Shown piece by piece: positions 11,411-22,649 of a DNA stretch of 64,000 nucleotides (positions within the stretch are counted from its first letter, which is position 1; each line of letters starts with the position of its first letter). The stretch is taken from the NCBI GenBank assembly GCA_037157565.1, contig JAZHRO010000062.1, forward strand, positions 7,316,001 to 7,380,000, in the 5' to 3' direction. The translations under genes and the position numbers were made by a program. The notes under the pieces are model-generated. The model was not told the origin of the DNA. It made no database searches and saw only the letters and a program-made list of their open reading frames with translations. The stretch is from Thalassia testudinum (lineage: Eukaryota > Streptophyta > Magnoliopsida > Alismatales > Hydrocharitaceae).

Positions 11411-14400
11411 TGATGATAACTTCATCATCAGTCATAACTAGCTTTAATTAGTCAAAATCAAAATACAAGTGCTCCTACATAACCACCAGAGGATCGTAAT
11501 TCATTGCATATCCTTTCTGAGAAGAGTGCATTAAAATAGGGATAAATTTGCAGTTTTAATAAAAGATCATAAATGCAGAATAATCATGGGGTTTCCTAGG
11601 GGTTAAATGAAGGTCAAATGAGCATTAATGACTAACAAGAGGATTCATGCAGACAGAAATGAGTTTTCTCACATTTCAAGAATTAATGGACATCCAAAAC
11701 CCTAATTTCAGACTCGCTTAATTAACTGAGGTTTTGGTCAATAAAAAATTCACCTAAACCTTCTAAAAATCATAGAAAAATATTCTATAAGGTTTGGTAC
11801 CTTTGATTTGACCATTGGAACCCATTTTGACCTAAAATAGAGTCTTAGACAGGAAGTTACCCTAATTTGGGTTTCTATGTAAATTACCTAGTCAAACTTG
11901 GTCAAAACCAAAATCTGACTTCACCATCAGATTCCTTGGGTCCAATCAAAGATCATCTTGACCTAGTTTGCATTTCAGTCTAGTCAGACTCTCTCTCATT
12001 TAAATCCTTAGCTTTCAAAATCTATTGCAAAGACACCCCTAACTTTGTCATCACCTTCACATCTAGGTCCTTGCCGCCATGGTCGTGTGAACCCAAAGGT
12101 GCCGAGCTTCAATCTGGGATACCTCCCTGATTTCTCAATCAATCCCTTCCAAAATTGGAAGGGATGATCTTGAGGCCATCCCTAAACAACTAAACCTACT
12201 TCTAGATCCCAAATCCATCCAAGAAGCCCATGTAAACTCCTTAAAATCAAGAGTCCTAATCCTAATTTCTTGAGCTTTCAAGCTTGTTTCCAAGCTTGGA
12301 AGCTCATCCAATTCCCTTTAAACGACCCTCAGGGACTACTTTACATCTTTAGCTTAGTTTGGAGGTCAGAATCCCCTTCTTCTCTTCTCCCTAACCTTCG
12401 TCTCCACCAACTCCAGTGACCCTCTTCGACTACCTTCTTCGCTCGCTGTCACAAACAATAGTCGGTGGGAACTTCTTCCTCTCATTCCTTCGCATGTCGC
12501 AATACCAGTGAGCACCTCCTACCACCCCTCGTCGTCGCCTCTTCTTCCCCCCAGAGATTACGTATTCTCTGAGTTCGGCATACCACCGGCAAGGACCATC
12601 CTCCCCTTTCGACTGTTAGTTTGGGATTAGTTAGGTTCCTTCCCTCCCTCTACTCTCTTTTCCTCTAGCTAAACCCTTGTTTCAACCACCGACTTAGCCG
12701 TTCGTCGTCATCTTCACATTCTCCGACCACATCTCTGGCGAGGCCTCTGCTCCTCCACAATCCAACAAATGCCTTGCCATCGAATCCATAACCTTCACCT
12801 CATTAACCTGCATCAAACCCCTTAATAAATTGAGGGGATTATCACCTCCATCATGCCCCTGAACACCCCACTGTCACACCGCCAAATCTGCCTTTACTAG
12901 CCACTTACAATCACCTACGCAACACGTAAACACCACCACCTCCTTTGCCATCACTTGGTGGTTTTCCTGAGCTATTCTAATGTGGCCGCGAGACCTTATT
13001 TCATGTTTTAGGTCATCATCATAGCTCCACCATCGCCTCTGTCTTCTTCGATGACGTTCACCACCCTCCAGCCACAATCTCCCTCAATTCCAGTTCCAAG
13101 CTGTGCGGACTCTAGGACAGAACCTCTCCAGGTCCTCAATTAGGCAAGAATACCTTAGCCGCTGCTCCAATTCGACGAAGTGCTCATTGCAGCTGCACGT
13201 GAAGGAGAAAGGGACACATAGTCCCACCTTGGAAGCAGTAGAGCCACCTAAGCAAGATATATTGATTTTGCGCATAGGCTATATCGCCTAGTACACGGGG
13301 GTCAGGTCCCCTTCACCCCTGCACATTCGCTTAACCCACCTATGCCACTCCTCACCTGCGACCCATGCATGCAGTCCTGGACACTATGCATGATCCGATA
13401 ACCCGATTGAGATCCAAATATACGCTGGGTTTAAGAGAGAAGAAAGAGGGGAAATTGTGAGAGAGCGGGGGGGGGGTTTTGCTCTCTTGTGCTCTGAGCA
13501 GACACTTAGTCGCTGGGGAACTTAGTCCTCTGTGCTGTGAAGGAAGAAGGGAAGAAGAAGAAGAGAAGAAGGAGAAGGCTCATGCATAAAGAAAAGAGAG
13601 AAGCTGAAGAGAAGAAAGGCTTTGGTCATCCATCCTCCACAGACCACCATTCACCACCGGGACACCTCCACGACCTTCGCCGAACCTCCACAGCCAAAAC
13701 CCCTCATGAAATTGAGGAGATTACACCCTCAAAACCTCTGTCGAACTCACTCACCACCGCTCACCTTCTCCGACTCTGTCTGACCTCGCTCGACCATGAA
13801 ACCCCAAATCGACACCGCCACCACCTTCGCCATGCTTCAATGAAGCTTTTGAGCTTTTTAACTAAGGCTTTTAGCCTGTATTCATGCTTACAGGTACCCT
13901 CACCAGAGTCACTGCATATGCCATCCATCTTCGCCTCCGCTTGTAGTTCTTCGACCACCATTAGCTGTCATTCCACTTCCTGGTGCTACGGAAGCAAGCC
14001 ACGAGCTCATCTGGAGCACCAATTGAGACATAGAAGTAGCACCAGTAGCCAATTGCGAGGAGAGGTGCTCTAGCTACTGCGAGCAGAAAAGAGGAGGTGG
14101 GATAGTCCCACCTCATCAACAGACAAGTAGCCGCAGCAGTATATCATGATTTTGTGATATCTGCTTACCACCCAAGAACACGGGGGGTCGGGTCCCTCCA
14201 TACGCATGCCTCGCCCACGATCACTCTTGTGGGTCTAGCCACTGTTCATGACTCGATACCCACCTATATACTCGATTAGCCCTGGTTTGAGAGAAAAATA
14301 AGAGAAGAGGAGTGATTTATGAGAGGAGGGGGAGGGTTTTTCTTTGAGATCCTTGGGCGCATGCTGAAGGATGAGGCTTTATCCTAAGCCTCTAAGAGAG

Positions 14401-14982
14401 TTGGCTTTGTGCTTGTGAGGGCTTGAGGAGAGTTGGCCTTGTGCTGTTCTTGAGAAAAGCTTGAAGAAGAAGAGACGAGCTTGAGAGGCTGTCGTCGTTG
14501 TGCTTTCTGTGGGGCTGTACTGTGAAGGTTAAGTTGTCTGATACACATGGGCGACATCTAATTTGATTCTGATACTATGGGAACATTTAAGTACCTAAGT
14601 TATTTGATTGAGAATACCGTTGGATTATTTGAATAATTTGAATATGGGATGCATGCTTAATTAGAGGGATCTAAGTGGTGATCTAAATCACCACTTTTTA
14701 GGTTTTTTTATTCCTTTTGTCTCTATATTCTTTGAGATACATTAATTTACATTTGAATATCAATCTAAGTAATTTATTCATTGCATATCTTTTTATTATG
14801 CTTAATTTATTATGCTCATTTATTTTGAATTGAGATTAATGTGTGAATTCCACATTTGCTCCCTATGAACGACCTCAGACTCCTTTGTGAATATGAGTTT
14901 TATAAATTTAAGTGTTTGTTGTGTGATTTAGGAGTATAGTACGATGAAGGCATCTTAAATCTCCTAAATTTGTACGTAGACA
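11411..14982 (+). repeat. LTR of family Y, copy 3 (full length)
   Basis: About 3.57 kb. It starts TGATGA-TAACT-TCATCA and ends GTAGACA. The end is supported by the reverse-oriented Y LTR starting at 61807, which matches it back from the ACA end through CTCCCTATGAACGACCTCAG and the AT-rich part. Contents: hairpins (12142-12305), a TTTAAA promoter-like box near 12316, pyrimidine-rich leader, a GAA-rich patch and an AT-rich tail. DNA after 14982 is gag sequence of another element, and the left edge touches truncated copy 2. ORFs such as 13537-14073 are not supported as genes. Confidence 0.8.
12142..12305 (+). promoter_or_regulatory. Two hairpins upstream of the promoter of LTR Y copy 3
   Basis: Hairpin one: perfect 11-bp arms at 12142-12152 and 12155-12165 (ATCCCTTCCAA / TTGGAAGGGAT) with a 2-nt loop. 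Hairpin two: 15-bp arms at 12272-12286 and 12291-12305 with one G-T type mismatch and a 4-nt loop. The second ends about 10 bp before CCTTTAAACG. Confidence 0.8.
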
Positions 14983-16742
14983 ATCAGGCAGGATGACCTT
15001 AGCCTGGACCTATCTCCTAGATCGAAGTTTCTGGGTGCACAGGTCCTTTAGAAACTTGGCATATGACGGGATCTACTTGATAGCTTCCAATAAAGGCAAG
15101 TTGTTATGGACTTACCTAAAAGTGTCCATAATCTCGTCTATCCTATCCTTGGCTCCAGATGAGCCAATAGAAGATTCCCCAGGAGCGGATAGGTGCTTTG
15201 GATAGGGCACCCTCGGCTTCTGGGTAGAGGAGTCATCATGTCGAGAAAGGGGTGGCAGAATGACGACATCCTCAGGGTGGGTGATTTCAAGCGAGGGAGG
15301 GCAATGTGGCTCTTCCTCAGTGAGGGTGGAGGTCGGGTTTGGTGTAGGAGGGGAATTCTGAGAGGTGACCGTAGGAGTGCTACCACAGTTGTTGATTTTC
15401 TTTCCACTCCTCAGCATGGCCACAGCTTGAGCATGCTCCCTGAATATGACCCCCTTACCATTTGGGTTCTCCTCAGAAGATCTAGGTAACTTCCCCAGAT
15501 CCTGCTGCCTATTTGCCTTAGTAAGATGACCAATTTGGGATTGTATAACAGAGATCATCTTATTTTGAGATTGGATGACCATATTCTGATGCTCTTGCAT
15601 CGCTTTCATCATGGCTTTTAGTTCATCCATCTCAGAGGGCTTATTTGAGGAGGGTTTGTATAGGATGGCTGGTATACAAGTTGGAGAGGTTAGGGTCTTG
15701 CATTCCTTGAGTTGGAAGCATCACCTTTCTTCCATGAAAAGTTTGGATGGTTCCGCCACCTTGGATTATAGGTATTGGAATAAAGGTTATTACGAGGGGG
15801 TGGTCAGAAACCTTGGGCCGCCTTTAGGTTAGCCTGAATCAACTTAGGGAATTGATTTGCCAAGTGACACTCTGCATTGGCATGCGTAGTGCTTTGGCAA
15901 ATGTAGCATTCACTTGAAGCCTGAAAGATAAAGGTTGCTTGTGGGTTCATGCCGGGGTTTGCTAAATTCCTATGAAAATTTTTGTTTAACAACTGAAGTT
16001 GATAAGCCAAATCCTGAGTAGCCCTAGCTTCATGGGCCTCTATCTTCCTTTTCAAGATTGATGGTTTTCTTTCTTGATAGGTAGAGGACATATGTATGGA
16101 ATTATCACTTAATGTTTCAATAATACCCAGGCTTCATCCTCAATTTTGGTCATGAAGGTTCCAGCACAGGTTGCATCAATGGTTTACCTGTGCCTTTCAG
16201 ATATTCCGTTATAGAACCTCTCACCAATTGCCATCTTGGCACTTGATGATGGGGGCGTAACCTAAGGAGGTCATTAAAGTGCTCCCATGTTTCATGCAAT
16301 TGCTCCCCTTCTTGTTGAGTAAAACTCATAATCTCTCTCTTGTAATGATTGGTCTTACTCATAGGAAAGTACTTTTTCAAGAATTCTCCCTTAAGGGTGG
16401 CCCAATCATTTACCCTTTCATTGAGGGTATGATACTAGTGCCTGGCCTTATTCTTTCGGAGAAAGGAAATAAGGTTCTCATCAAGGCTTCATCAGTAAAA
16501 CCCTAGAGTTTCACCATGGAACAGACCTCGGTGAATTCCTCAAGATGCTTGTAGGGATCCTCCTTAGCAGTACCATAGAAAGAGGGAAGCAAAGATATGG
16601 TGCTGTTCTTGATTTCATAAGGATTATCCACTCCAGGTCTTCGGATAGGTAGGGCTTGGTGAGTTGTAGGGAGAAAATAGTCTCTCAAGGTTCTTTGATT
16701 TTCACCAACCCTAATCTCTTCTTCCAGTTTCTCTTCAACCAT
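14983..16742 (-). pseudogene. gag of minus-strand gypsy element C
   Basis: Capsid-type gag, start taken at 16742 (MVEEKLEEEIRVGENQRTL). Visible are TLRDYFLP, the capsid core (SFYGTAKEDPYKHLEEF, FLKKYFPMSKTN, MSFTQQEGEQLHETWEHFNDLL) and a zinc knuckle of CX2CX4HX4C form near 15915 (CYICQ...H...C). A coiled-coil-like Met/Gln-rich stretch (DELKAMMKAMQEHQNMVIQSQNK) follows, then the IPSYAKFLKDLC region near 15050. There are frame changes near 16500, 16150 and 15800 and several stops. It is cut at 14983 by LTR Y copy 3. It packages the element RNA in relatives; here it is dead. Confidence 0.88.
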
Positions 16743-18121
16743 TTTTCTTCTTTTTTGGTTGGCTTTCCTAATAAGTCTCTCAGGTTCTGGGTTAAAAACA
16801 AGACTCCTTCTAAGAGAGCACCTAACAAGCATCCACCAAGAAAACACAAGGCAAAAGGTCTTTTGTTGATTTAAAAGCACTTTAAACCCTCTTTCAACTT
16901 TCCAGATTGTCCAAGTAGAGTCAAGGTAGTGTTTCTCCGTTCCCACGTAAGTGGTATAGGAGAAATGAGGCACTTGAGATTCCTGGTTAATGTCTGTTAA
17001 GGAGGTTGAGATTACTTTAGTTCTTTTGGGTGACCAAACAAGTTGTCAATCCAATTACGCATCGTAAATTGACCCTCGAATGCCCTAAAGATGTACACCT
17101 TGTTACAATGATATTCTCAAATGCTCAAGTAAAAAGGTACTCCAAGGATGGAACCAAGGAATGCAAGTAGGGTGAACCCTTCCTTGAGGGAATGTGTTAG
17201 TGGTTCCTCTTAACTACCCTTCAATTCCTTTGAGTGTCCCCCTCCTTAGAGTATCAAATCACTTGGGCAAAAGTTAATACCACCATTACAAAGCAAAATA
17301 GGAGGGTTTGCACCGATAAAGAGATCAATAGCTATAGCCTTATGGGTCCAAGTCCTAGTGCGGTGCCTACAGTGCATGCTTGGTGTAGGAAGTGTGCATC
17401 ACACCGCAAAAAATGATTTTTCTTTTGAAAATCACAATCAAGTTATTCAAACACTTTCTGTATATTTTACCCCTCTTTTCAAAAGTAATGTGACTACTTG
17501 ATTAATCTTTTCAAATCAGCTTAAGTGGTCTTCTTAAATTATGTCTAGATGCAATGTGTGTATTGATAACTGATGCAAAAAGATAGGAAGTATGTACCTT
17601 ACTCTAGCACTCTACGATGCAAAAATGCACGCAATGTAGTAAGAAAATCAAAATGATGCTCAAGCACTCCTAAATGATTGACCTATGGATATGTAACTTC
17701 TATCAGGTAGCTCTAATTTTTTTTTTAAAATAAATGTACAATAAAAAAGAAACTAACTACCACAGATAGAATAAACCTAGTATCTAAAGAACTGGGGACT
17801 CTCCCCCGAAAACTAGCCCCAAGTTATAAGGGTGAGAAAACATATAATTAAACTAATTCTATTAGTCTAAATCTAAAACAAGATCGGGGAAGCAGTCCTC
17901 CTGATTGTTCCTCCGTACACCTTTACGTGCATGGGATCAAGTCCCACAAGCTCCTGTTGCTGTCCTCGAGGTGGCGTCAAGCTTAGCCAAAAATATCGTC
18001 TCCATCGTGCGCTCTCGACGCATTTATTGGCACACAAACAGAACCAATGTAAGTAATTCAGAAAAGAATCAGGAATAGCATAAAAATAATATAAATTCCC
18101 AAAAAAAAAAAACATGATTCC
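16743..18121 (-). other. Leader of element C between primer site and gag
   Basis: No gene seen. It contains scattered stops in all frames and ends at the primer-binding site. ORFs such as 17234-17416 are not supported. Confidence 0.6.
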
Positions 18122-18139
18122 TCCTTGACAACGGTGCCA
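18122..18139 (-). other. Primer-binding site of element C (tRNA-Asp type)
   Basis: On the minus strand it reads TGGCACCGTTGTCAAGGA, close to the TGGCGCC-GTTG form complementary to the 3' end of plant tRNA-Asp that is common in Athila/Tat elements. It lies 2 nt from the LTR edge and upstream of gag in the right order. Confidence 0.75.
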
Positions 18140-18141
18140 TT

Positions 18142-19073
18142 TGAAAGAGCGATTCTCGTTTTTGATGAATTTTTGGACATAAAATGTACTGTCATTATAT
18201 TTAGTCACGTGGTAGAAAATCACTTTTCACAACATTTAATACTCCAAATCTAGCCACGAAAATAGTTAGGTCATTTCCACAGGGAGGAATTAGCCTATTG
18301 AAATAATGAATGATGGTTTGTCTATTCAGGACTACCAATTGGTAAGCATGGAAATCATTGCAACCTTATGAATCATCATTCTATGAAATTTCATAAGAAT
18401 AGGGGGAGTTCTCATGCAAAATCACTTCAATAAATATCATTTAAATAAATGAATAGTGTTCTCGCAATGGAACTTGTGGTAAATACTATTGGCTGGCAAA
18501 ACAAAGGATTGTTCCTTTCTCTTGCTTGCGCATGGGAAGAAGGGTTGTCGACTGACTGGAGCTCGGAGGAGATCGGTTTGGACGAGGGCTACACGATGGC
18601 GTAGGGGGCGTAGGTAGAGGTGGCTAGTGACGATGGCTGGAGAGGAGAATGCCGATGGTGAGGTGCATCGATGCGTGAGAAGGAGTTGTCAGCAGCAGCT
18701 TGGATAGCAGGTACTCGATGAGAGTCCTCGGTGGATGTGTTGATGGTGCTAGCAGTTAGGAAGGTGGTGGGGATGGGTTGCTACGGTGAAGGGATTGGCA
18801 GTGGTAATGTGGAGTTGTTGGGTTCGGTGGGTTGAAGAAGATGAATAGTAGTTGGTTGGTGAAACAGGGGAGAAAGAAGAGGGAAAAGGCATGGCTGATA
18901 GCTGTGGGTATGCTATTGGTGGCCCACATAAACGCTGTCACCGTGTGTGCGATGATGAGGAGGGCGAGGGCGATGTTGGGAACGCGAAGGCCACGGTGCA
19001 TGCTAGAAGCACAGAGAACGCTTGAGCCATGATGGTGATGGATGATGCCAGGGAGACGATGATCTCCTCCTAT
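18142..19073 (-). repeat. Partial 5' LTR of element C
   Basis: Placed by the primer site: on the plus strand the LTR edge is TGAAAGAGCG at 18142. The segment includes CATTTCCACAGGGAGG, wording typical of the end of gypsy LTRs. It stops where LTR X begins at 19074; its own 5' end is not in view. ORFs inside are unsupported. Confidence 0.6.
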
Positions 19074-19754
19074 TGATTTACACACATCTAATTGACCTAA
19101 AATGTCTATTTATGCTTGTTTCTAGTGTTATAGAAGCATTCATGCATTATAAGTATTGCATAACATACATTATTCTGCATTTAGATTAGTTTGTGCAAAT
19201 TTTAGGTTAATTTCCTTTTTATGGCCAGGGGATAGGGAAATATTATTTTAGGGCCTCATATTGAAGATCCAATGGTATGGATTTGATCAGGGTAACAATT
19301 GGAGTCCAATGCCTTCGTGATCGCCCCGATAGGACCTCCATAGAGTCAGATGCAGTCCGAGGAAGATCAGAGGTCAAGGGGTAGAGTGGTGCAAATCCGT
19401 ACCTCAGATGATAAATCTAACCACACTGATGGATTTGGATCGACGATCGCAGCCCAACGACATGAAAATCAATCCAATCTGTCATATATGGCACCATCTA
19501 CAAGTCAAAGAAGGTGGACGACCCAGATGAAGCCACGTGGCACCATCTGGACCATCCAAGGCCGCCCGCTCGATCTCTAAAGCCCCTCCAATGTGCACTA
19601 TAGATTGTTGGATCGCCATCCAATGGTTCTGAGTGCACTACGTCGTCCTTTTCATCAGCACTTCATCTCCAACACACGATCTGGGCCATTGGATCTTTAT
19701 CCAACGGCTATGACGTGTAGGCACTAGAAACATCTTCACATCAATCCATGCGCA

Positions 19755-19807
19755 TAGCGCAATGGATAAGATGCACACACGAGAAGAAGTAGCACTGGGT
19801 CAAGCCT
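19755..19807 (+). other. tRNA-like A box and B box inside LTR X
   Basis: TAGCGCAATGG (19755-19765) resembles an A box and GGGTCAAGCCT (19797-19807) a B box, spaced as in a tRNA gene. The other X copy has TAGCCAAAGG and GGGTCGAGCCC at the matching place on the minus strand (32160-32109). The arms do not fold into a full tRNA, so I do not call a tRNA gene. It may be a decayed tRNA or SINE head captured by the LTR. Confidence 0.5.
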
Positions 19808-20110
19808 CCATCCGCTTCAAATCCACAGTGTGAGCGGGTGCAGGCAAAATACACCCGTTAGATCGCTATCGGGTTGTGATGGATCGAAGATGTAGCGTGT
19901 GGAGAGGCGTTAATCATGCACGCGCATGATGACGCACGATCAGATGCAGCATCGCACGTGGGCACGCTTAATGTTTGAAGAGGGAGCGGCGCTCGAGGAT
20001 CTTAGGTCGTCCGATCTCTTGATCGGACGGTTGAGATGAGCTGATCGTGGGAGCACACCTCAACTGCTGAAGATGGAGAAGCGAGGGCGAGTGCATGCGT
20101 TTAACAACGT

Positions 20111-20209
20111 GGGTCATTAGTGATGTTTATATCCGTCACTAAAGACCCTAGCATTTATTTTTTTAAGCCTTTAAAAGATCTTTTGCCCCCAATCTCTACA
20201 ACTATAAAA
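20111..20209 (+). promoter_or_regulatory. Hairpin and TATA box of LTR X (plus copy)
   Basis: Arms of 15 bp with two mismatches (20111-20125 and 20134-20148, GGGTCATTAGTGATG against CGTCACTAAAGACCC) lie 55 bp before TATAAAA at 20203-20209. The reverse X copy keeps the same hairpin with a perfect 12-bp stem. A further perfect 9-bp hairpin is at 20008-20029. Confidence 0.7.
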
Positions 20210-20716
20210 GGGGACCCTACCACTCATTTTCCCCATCCGCTTCTCTCTTCTCTCACCCCATCCAAAGCTCTACGAGATCGTCCCAAACCTGGGATGCTCC
20301 ATTAGAGTTAAAATGATAATTTTTTTATCTTCTCACTCTCGTTCGTGGAGCATCCCACGGTTGTCCTCTTACCACCATTCGGGAAGAGAATCTCGTTGCA
20401 ACGTTGCCTTGCTCAGTCTTTCATCCTTTGTCTTCATTCTCTTTCGTTCAACATCTCACCACCCTCGTCTAAGCACTTCATCAACGCGACTCATCCTCCA
20501 AGCATCCATCGAAGAGGATAACTTCTCTCCCCCTTCACTTTTTACTGCTTTCTAGAATAGATTTCCCACTTTCTAGTGTAGCAATTATATGTAATGAACA
20601 TGAATCTGTGGTTATGAAATATTTGTTTATTCTCTTCCTATTTTCTCTTTATTTGTATTATTTTTTCTTTGTCTTCGATTAATTAATTTTTAAGTAGAAT
20701 AGCTAGGGTAGATTTA

Positions 20717-20807
20717 TGATGGTAATGCCATCATGAGCCATAACTAGCTTTAATTAGTTATAATCAAGTGACAAATGCTCTTACATAGTCGCTTGAGAGT
20801 CATAATT
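20717..20807 (+). repeat. 5' scrap of an LTR of family Y
   Basis: 91 bp starting TGATGG-TAATG-CCATCA and continuing CATAACTAGC like copy 2, then cut at CATAATT where the copia LTR begins. Confidence 0.8.
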
Positions 20808-21351
20808 ATAAGATCTAAAGGGCACAAGCACACTAGAAGGGAGGATGAATAGTGTGGTAAACAAAATATTGCAAATAAAACAAACCACAAAAATAGTGCA
20901 CCAAATATATATTGGTTCTCCTCACTTGGGTACTCCACCACCTAAGTCTCCTGACTTAGGATTTTTAACTCGATTCCCTCAACCCAGAGGGAATCAATTT
21001 TCTATAAACTGAGGTAATTAACGGGTTACCTCAACCCAATTACAAGATCAAATAAAAGCAGAAAATTACAGGTGTAAGCAAGAAACAAATTAGCATACAA
21101 CTTGCTTAAGTCTCCAATAAGAATTAGCTCAGAATATATTTGATATATCGATCTAGCAAAAAACACTAAAGTGTAAAAATGATTTTATGAGGAAGACCAG
21201 ATTTGCCAAAAGATCTTGTTGCAAGATGAGGATCTTCTTGAAGGAAAGATGCAACAACCTATCACCCTTGCAGCTAGAAATGAGAAATGTAAAATTTGGA
21301 GCAAGGAGAATTTTGATTCTTGTGTTGTGTGAAAATGTCACACAAAATGTG

Positions 21352-21359
21352 TTTTTATA
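21352..21359 (-). promoter_or_regulatory. TATA box of the copia LTR
   Basis: Minus strand GGCCTATAAAAACAC. The palindrome array lies upstream of it at 21465-21880. Confidence 0.65.
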
Positions 21360-21464
21360 GGCCACTGAACACCTCCCTTACAATTACTAGCCGTTGGGAG
21401 CAAAATGGGAAGATTATAGATAGGATTAGTTGCTAAATATCTGTTCAGATCAGAAACAACGATT

Positions 21465-21880
21465 AGTTGGTACCGGTACTAAAGTTGTAGTACTGGTACT
21501 GACTGCTCACAGTAAACCAACAACCAGCCCAACAAAGCCTGGGTACCGGTACTCATCATAGGTATCGATACTCATTGCTCACAGTTGAGTACCAACTAAG
21601 TCACCAGGTACCAGTTCTCATGATAAGTATCGGTACTTGTCACTCATAGGTTTGAGACAAGTTAAAAATTATGACCTACATGTACTAATACTGGTGATTA
21701 TTACCGATACTTGTAAGGTCTAGGCAGTACCCCTATCCATAAACTATGAGCACCTAGTATCGATACTCATGATGAGTACCAGTACTTGTTGTTCATAGTT
21801 TGAGACTAGGACCCAAACCTGTGCCTAGCATGTATCAGTATTTATGAACTGTACCGGTACTTGCAACAAGTACCTTGAAT
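21465..21880 (-). repeat. Array of degenerate GTACCGGTAC palindromes in the copia LTR
   Basis: About ten imperfect copies of TACCGGTACT or TATCGATACT, often paired with TCATGATGAGTACC and followed by GCTCACAG or GTTCATAG spacers, repeat over 400 bp with irregular 40-90 nt spacing. The same motif recurs at 24155-24340 inside the element. Confidence 0.75.
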
Positions 21881-22231
21881 AAATTTTATTAATCAATCTT
21901 GGTGCCATTTGAATGCAAATACACAATTACTATGTCAAAGAAACAATTTTGAATTTTTCAAACGAATGATTGAACGTGAGTTTGATGTATAATTATCTCT
22001 ATTTTGATTTTAACTCCTAAATCAATTTTTCTTGTTCGAAGACAAACAAATCTAAATTACAACACATAAAAACAATCTTCATTCTTCATGCCATCCATAC
22101 TTCTTCCTTGTTAACATCCATACTTCTTAAATCCTGTGATTTCCTGTGAATAACACTTCATAAACTCATTAGTCTTAAAACAGTTTTGTTAACACCAAAA
22201 CATAAAAGAGAAGTGGAACTATGTTCCAACA

Positions 22232-22246
22232 ATCTCCCCCTTTTTG
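22232..22246 (-). other. Polypurine tract of the copia element
   Basis: Minus strand CAAAAAGGGGGAGATT, directly before the LTR. An identical 14-mer, CAAAAAGGGGGAGA, is repeated at 22385-22398, about 150 bp away; repeated tracts are known from Sireviruses. Confidence 0.8.
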
Positions 22247-22649
22247 GTGTTGACAAAACAAACAAAATACCCATATTTAAAATGATAGAAGCCTCATAAG
22301 AGAAGGAATACAACAACTCTACTAGGAGTGAAACCTCCCCTTCAAACTAAGCTTCCTTATTTTAAATATGAAGTATTTTCCATTTCTCCCCCTTTTTGTC
22401 AATCAAACAAAAAATATAACAATATGCATAGGCAATGACAAAGCATGGGAAATTATGTAGAAAAAGATGAACACCTTTCAAGTAACATCATAAAGAGCAT
22501 AAAAGATGAACTAAAACATCAACATATTTGAAAGTCATACAGCATAAAGGGCATAAAAGATGAACTAAAACATCAACATATTTGAAAGTCATACAACATA
22601 ACAACCAAACAAATAGATTTAAATTGTCACATACAACAAAATGTAAACT
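22247..22649 (-). other. Copia 3' noncoding region with duplicated tract and 54-bp repeat
   Basis: Holds the second polypurine tract (22385-22398) and a two-copy direct repeat of about 54 bp (22497-22550 and 22551-22603, starting GCATAAAAGATGAAC). No gene seen. Confidence 0.7.

Larger units (their letters stand above)
19074..20716 (+). repeat. LTR of family X, plus-strand copy, 3'-truncated
   Basis: It starts TGATTTACACACATC and matches, in reverse, the X LTR that surrounds 28302-35356: the CTAAAATGTCTATTTATGC start, the GGCCAGGGGATAGGG block, the tRNA-like part, the GATCGGACGG block, the TATA region and the leader. The last 170 bp or so of the other copy are missing; Y sequence takes over at 20717. 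No coding region. Confidence 0.8.
20808..22231 (-). repeat. 3' LTR of the Ty1/copia (Sirevirus-like) element
   Basis: On the minus strand it starts TGTTGGAACATAG immediately after a polypurine tract, then runs about 1.42 kb. It carries an array of GTACCGGTAC-like palindromes, a TATA box and an end near ATCTTAT that is not a clean CA, so the exact left edge (20808) is approximate. Confidence 0.75.

Noticed and set aside
13537..14073. 178-codon frame
   Set aside because: Inside LTR Y copy 3, overlapping its GAA patch; no protein motif.
14890..14982. Extension of element C gag below 14983
   Set aside because: The sequence matches the end of the Y LTR at 61807 onward, so it is LTR and not gag.
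19750..19812. tRNA gene
   Set aside because: Only A-box and B-box-like words are present; acceptor and anticodon stems do not pair.
21465..21880. CRISPR-like or satellite array
   Set aside because: Repeats are degenerate, irregularly spaced and inside a plant LTR.
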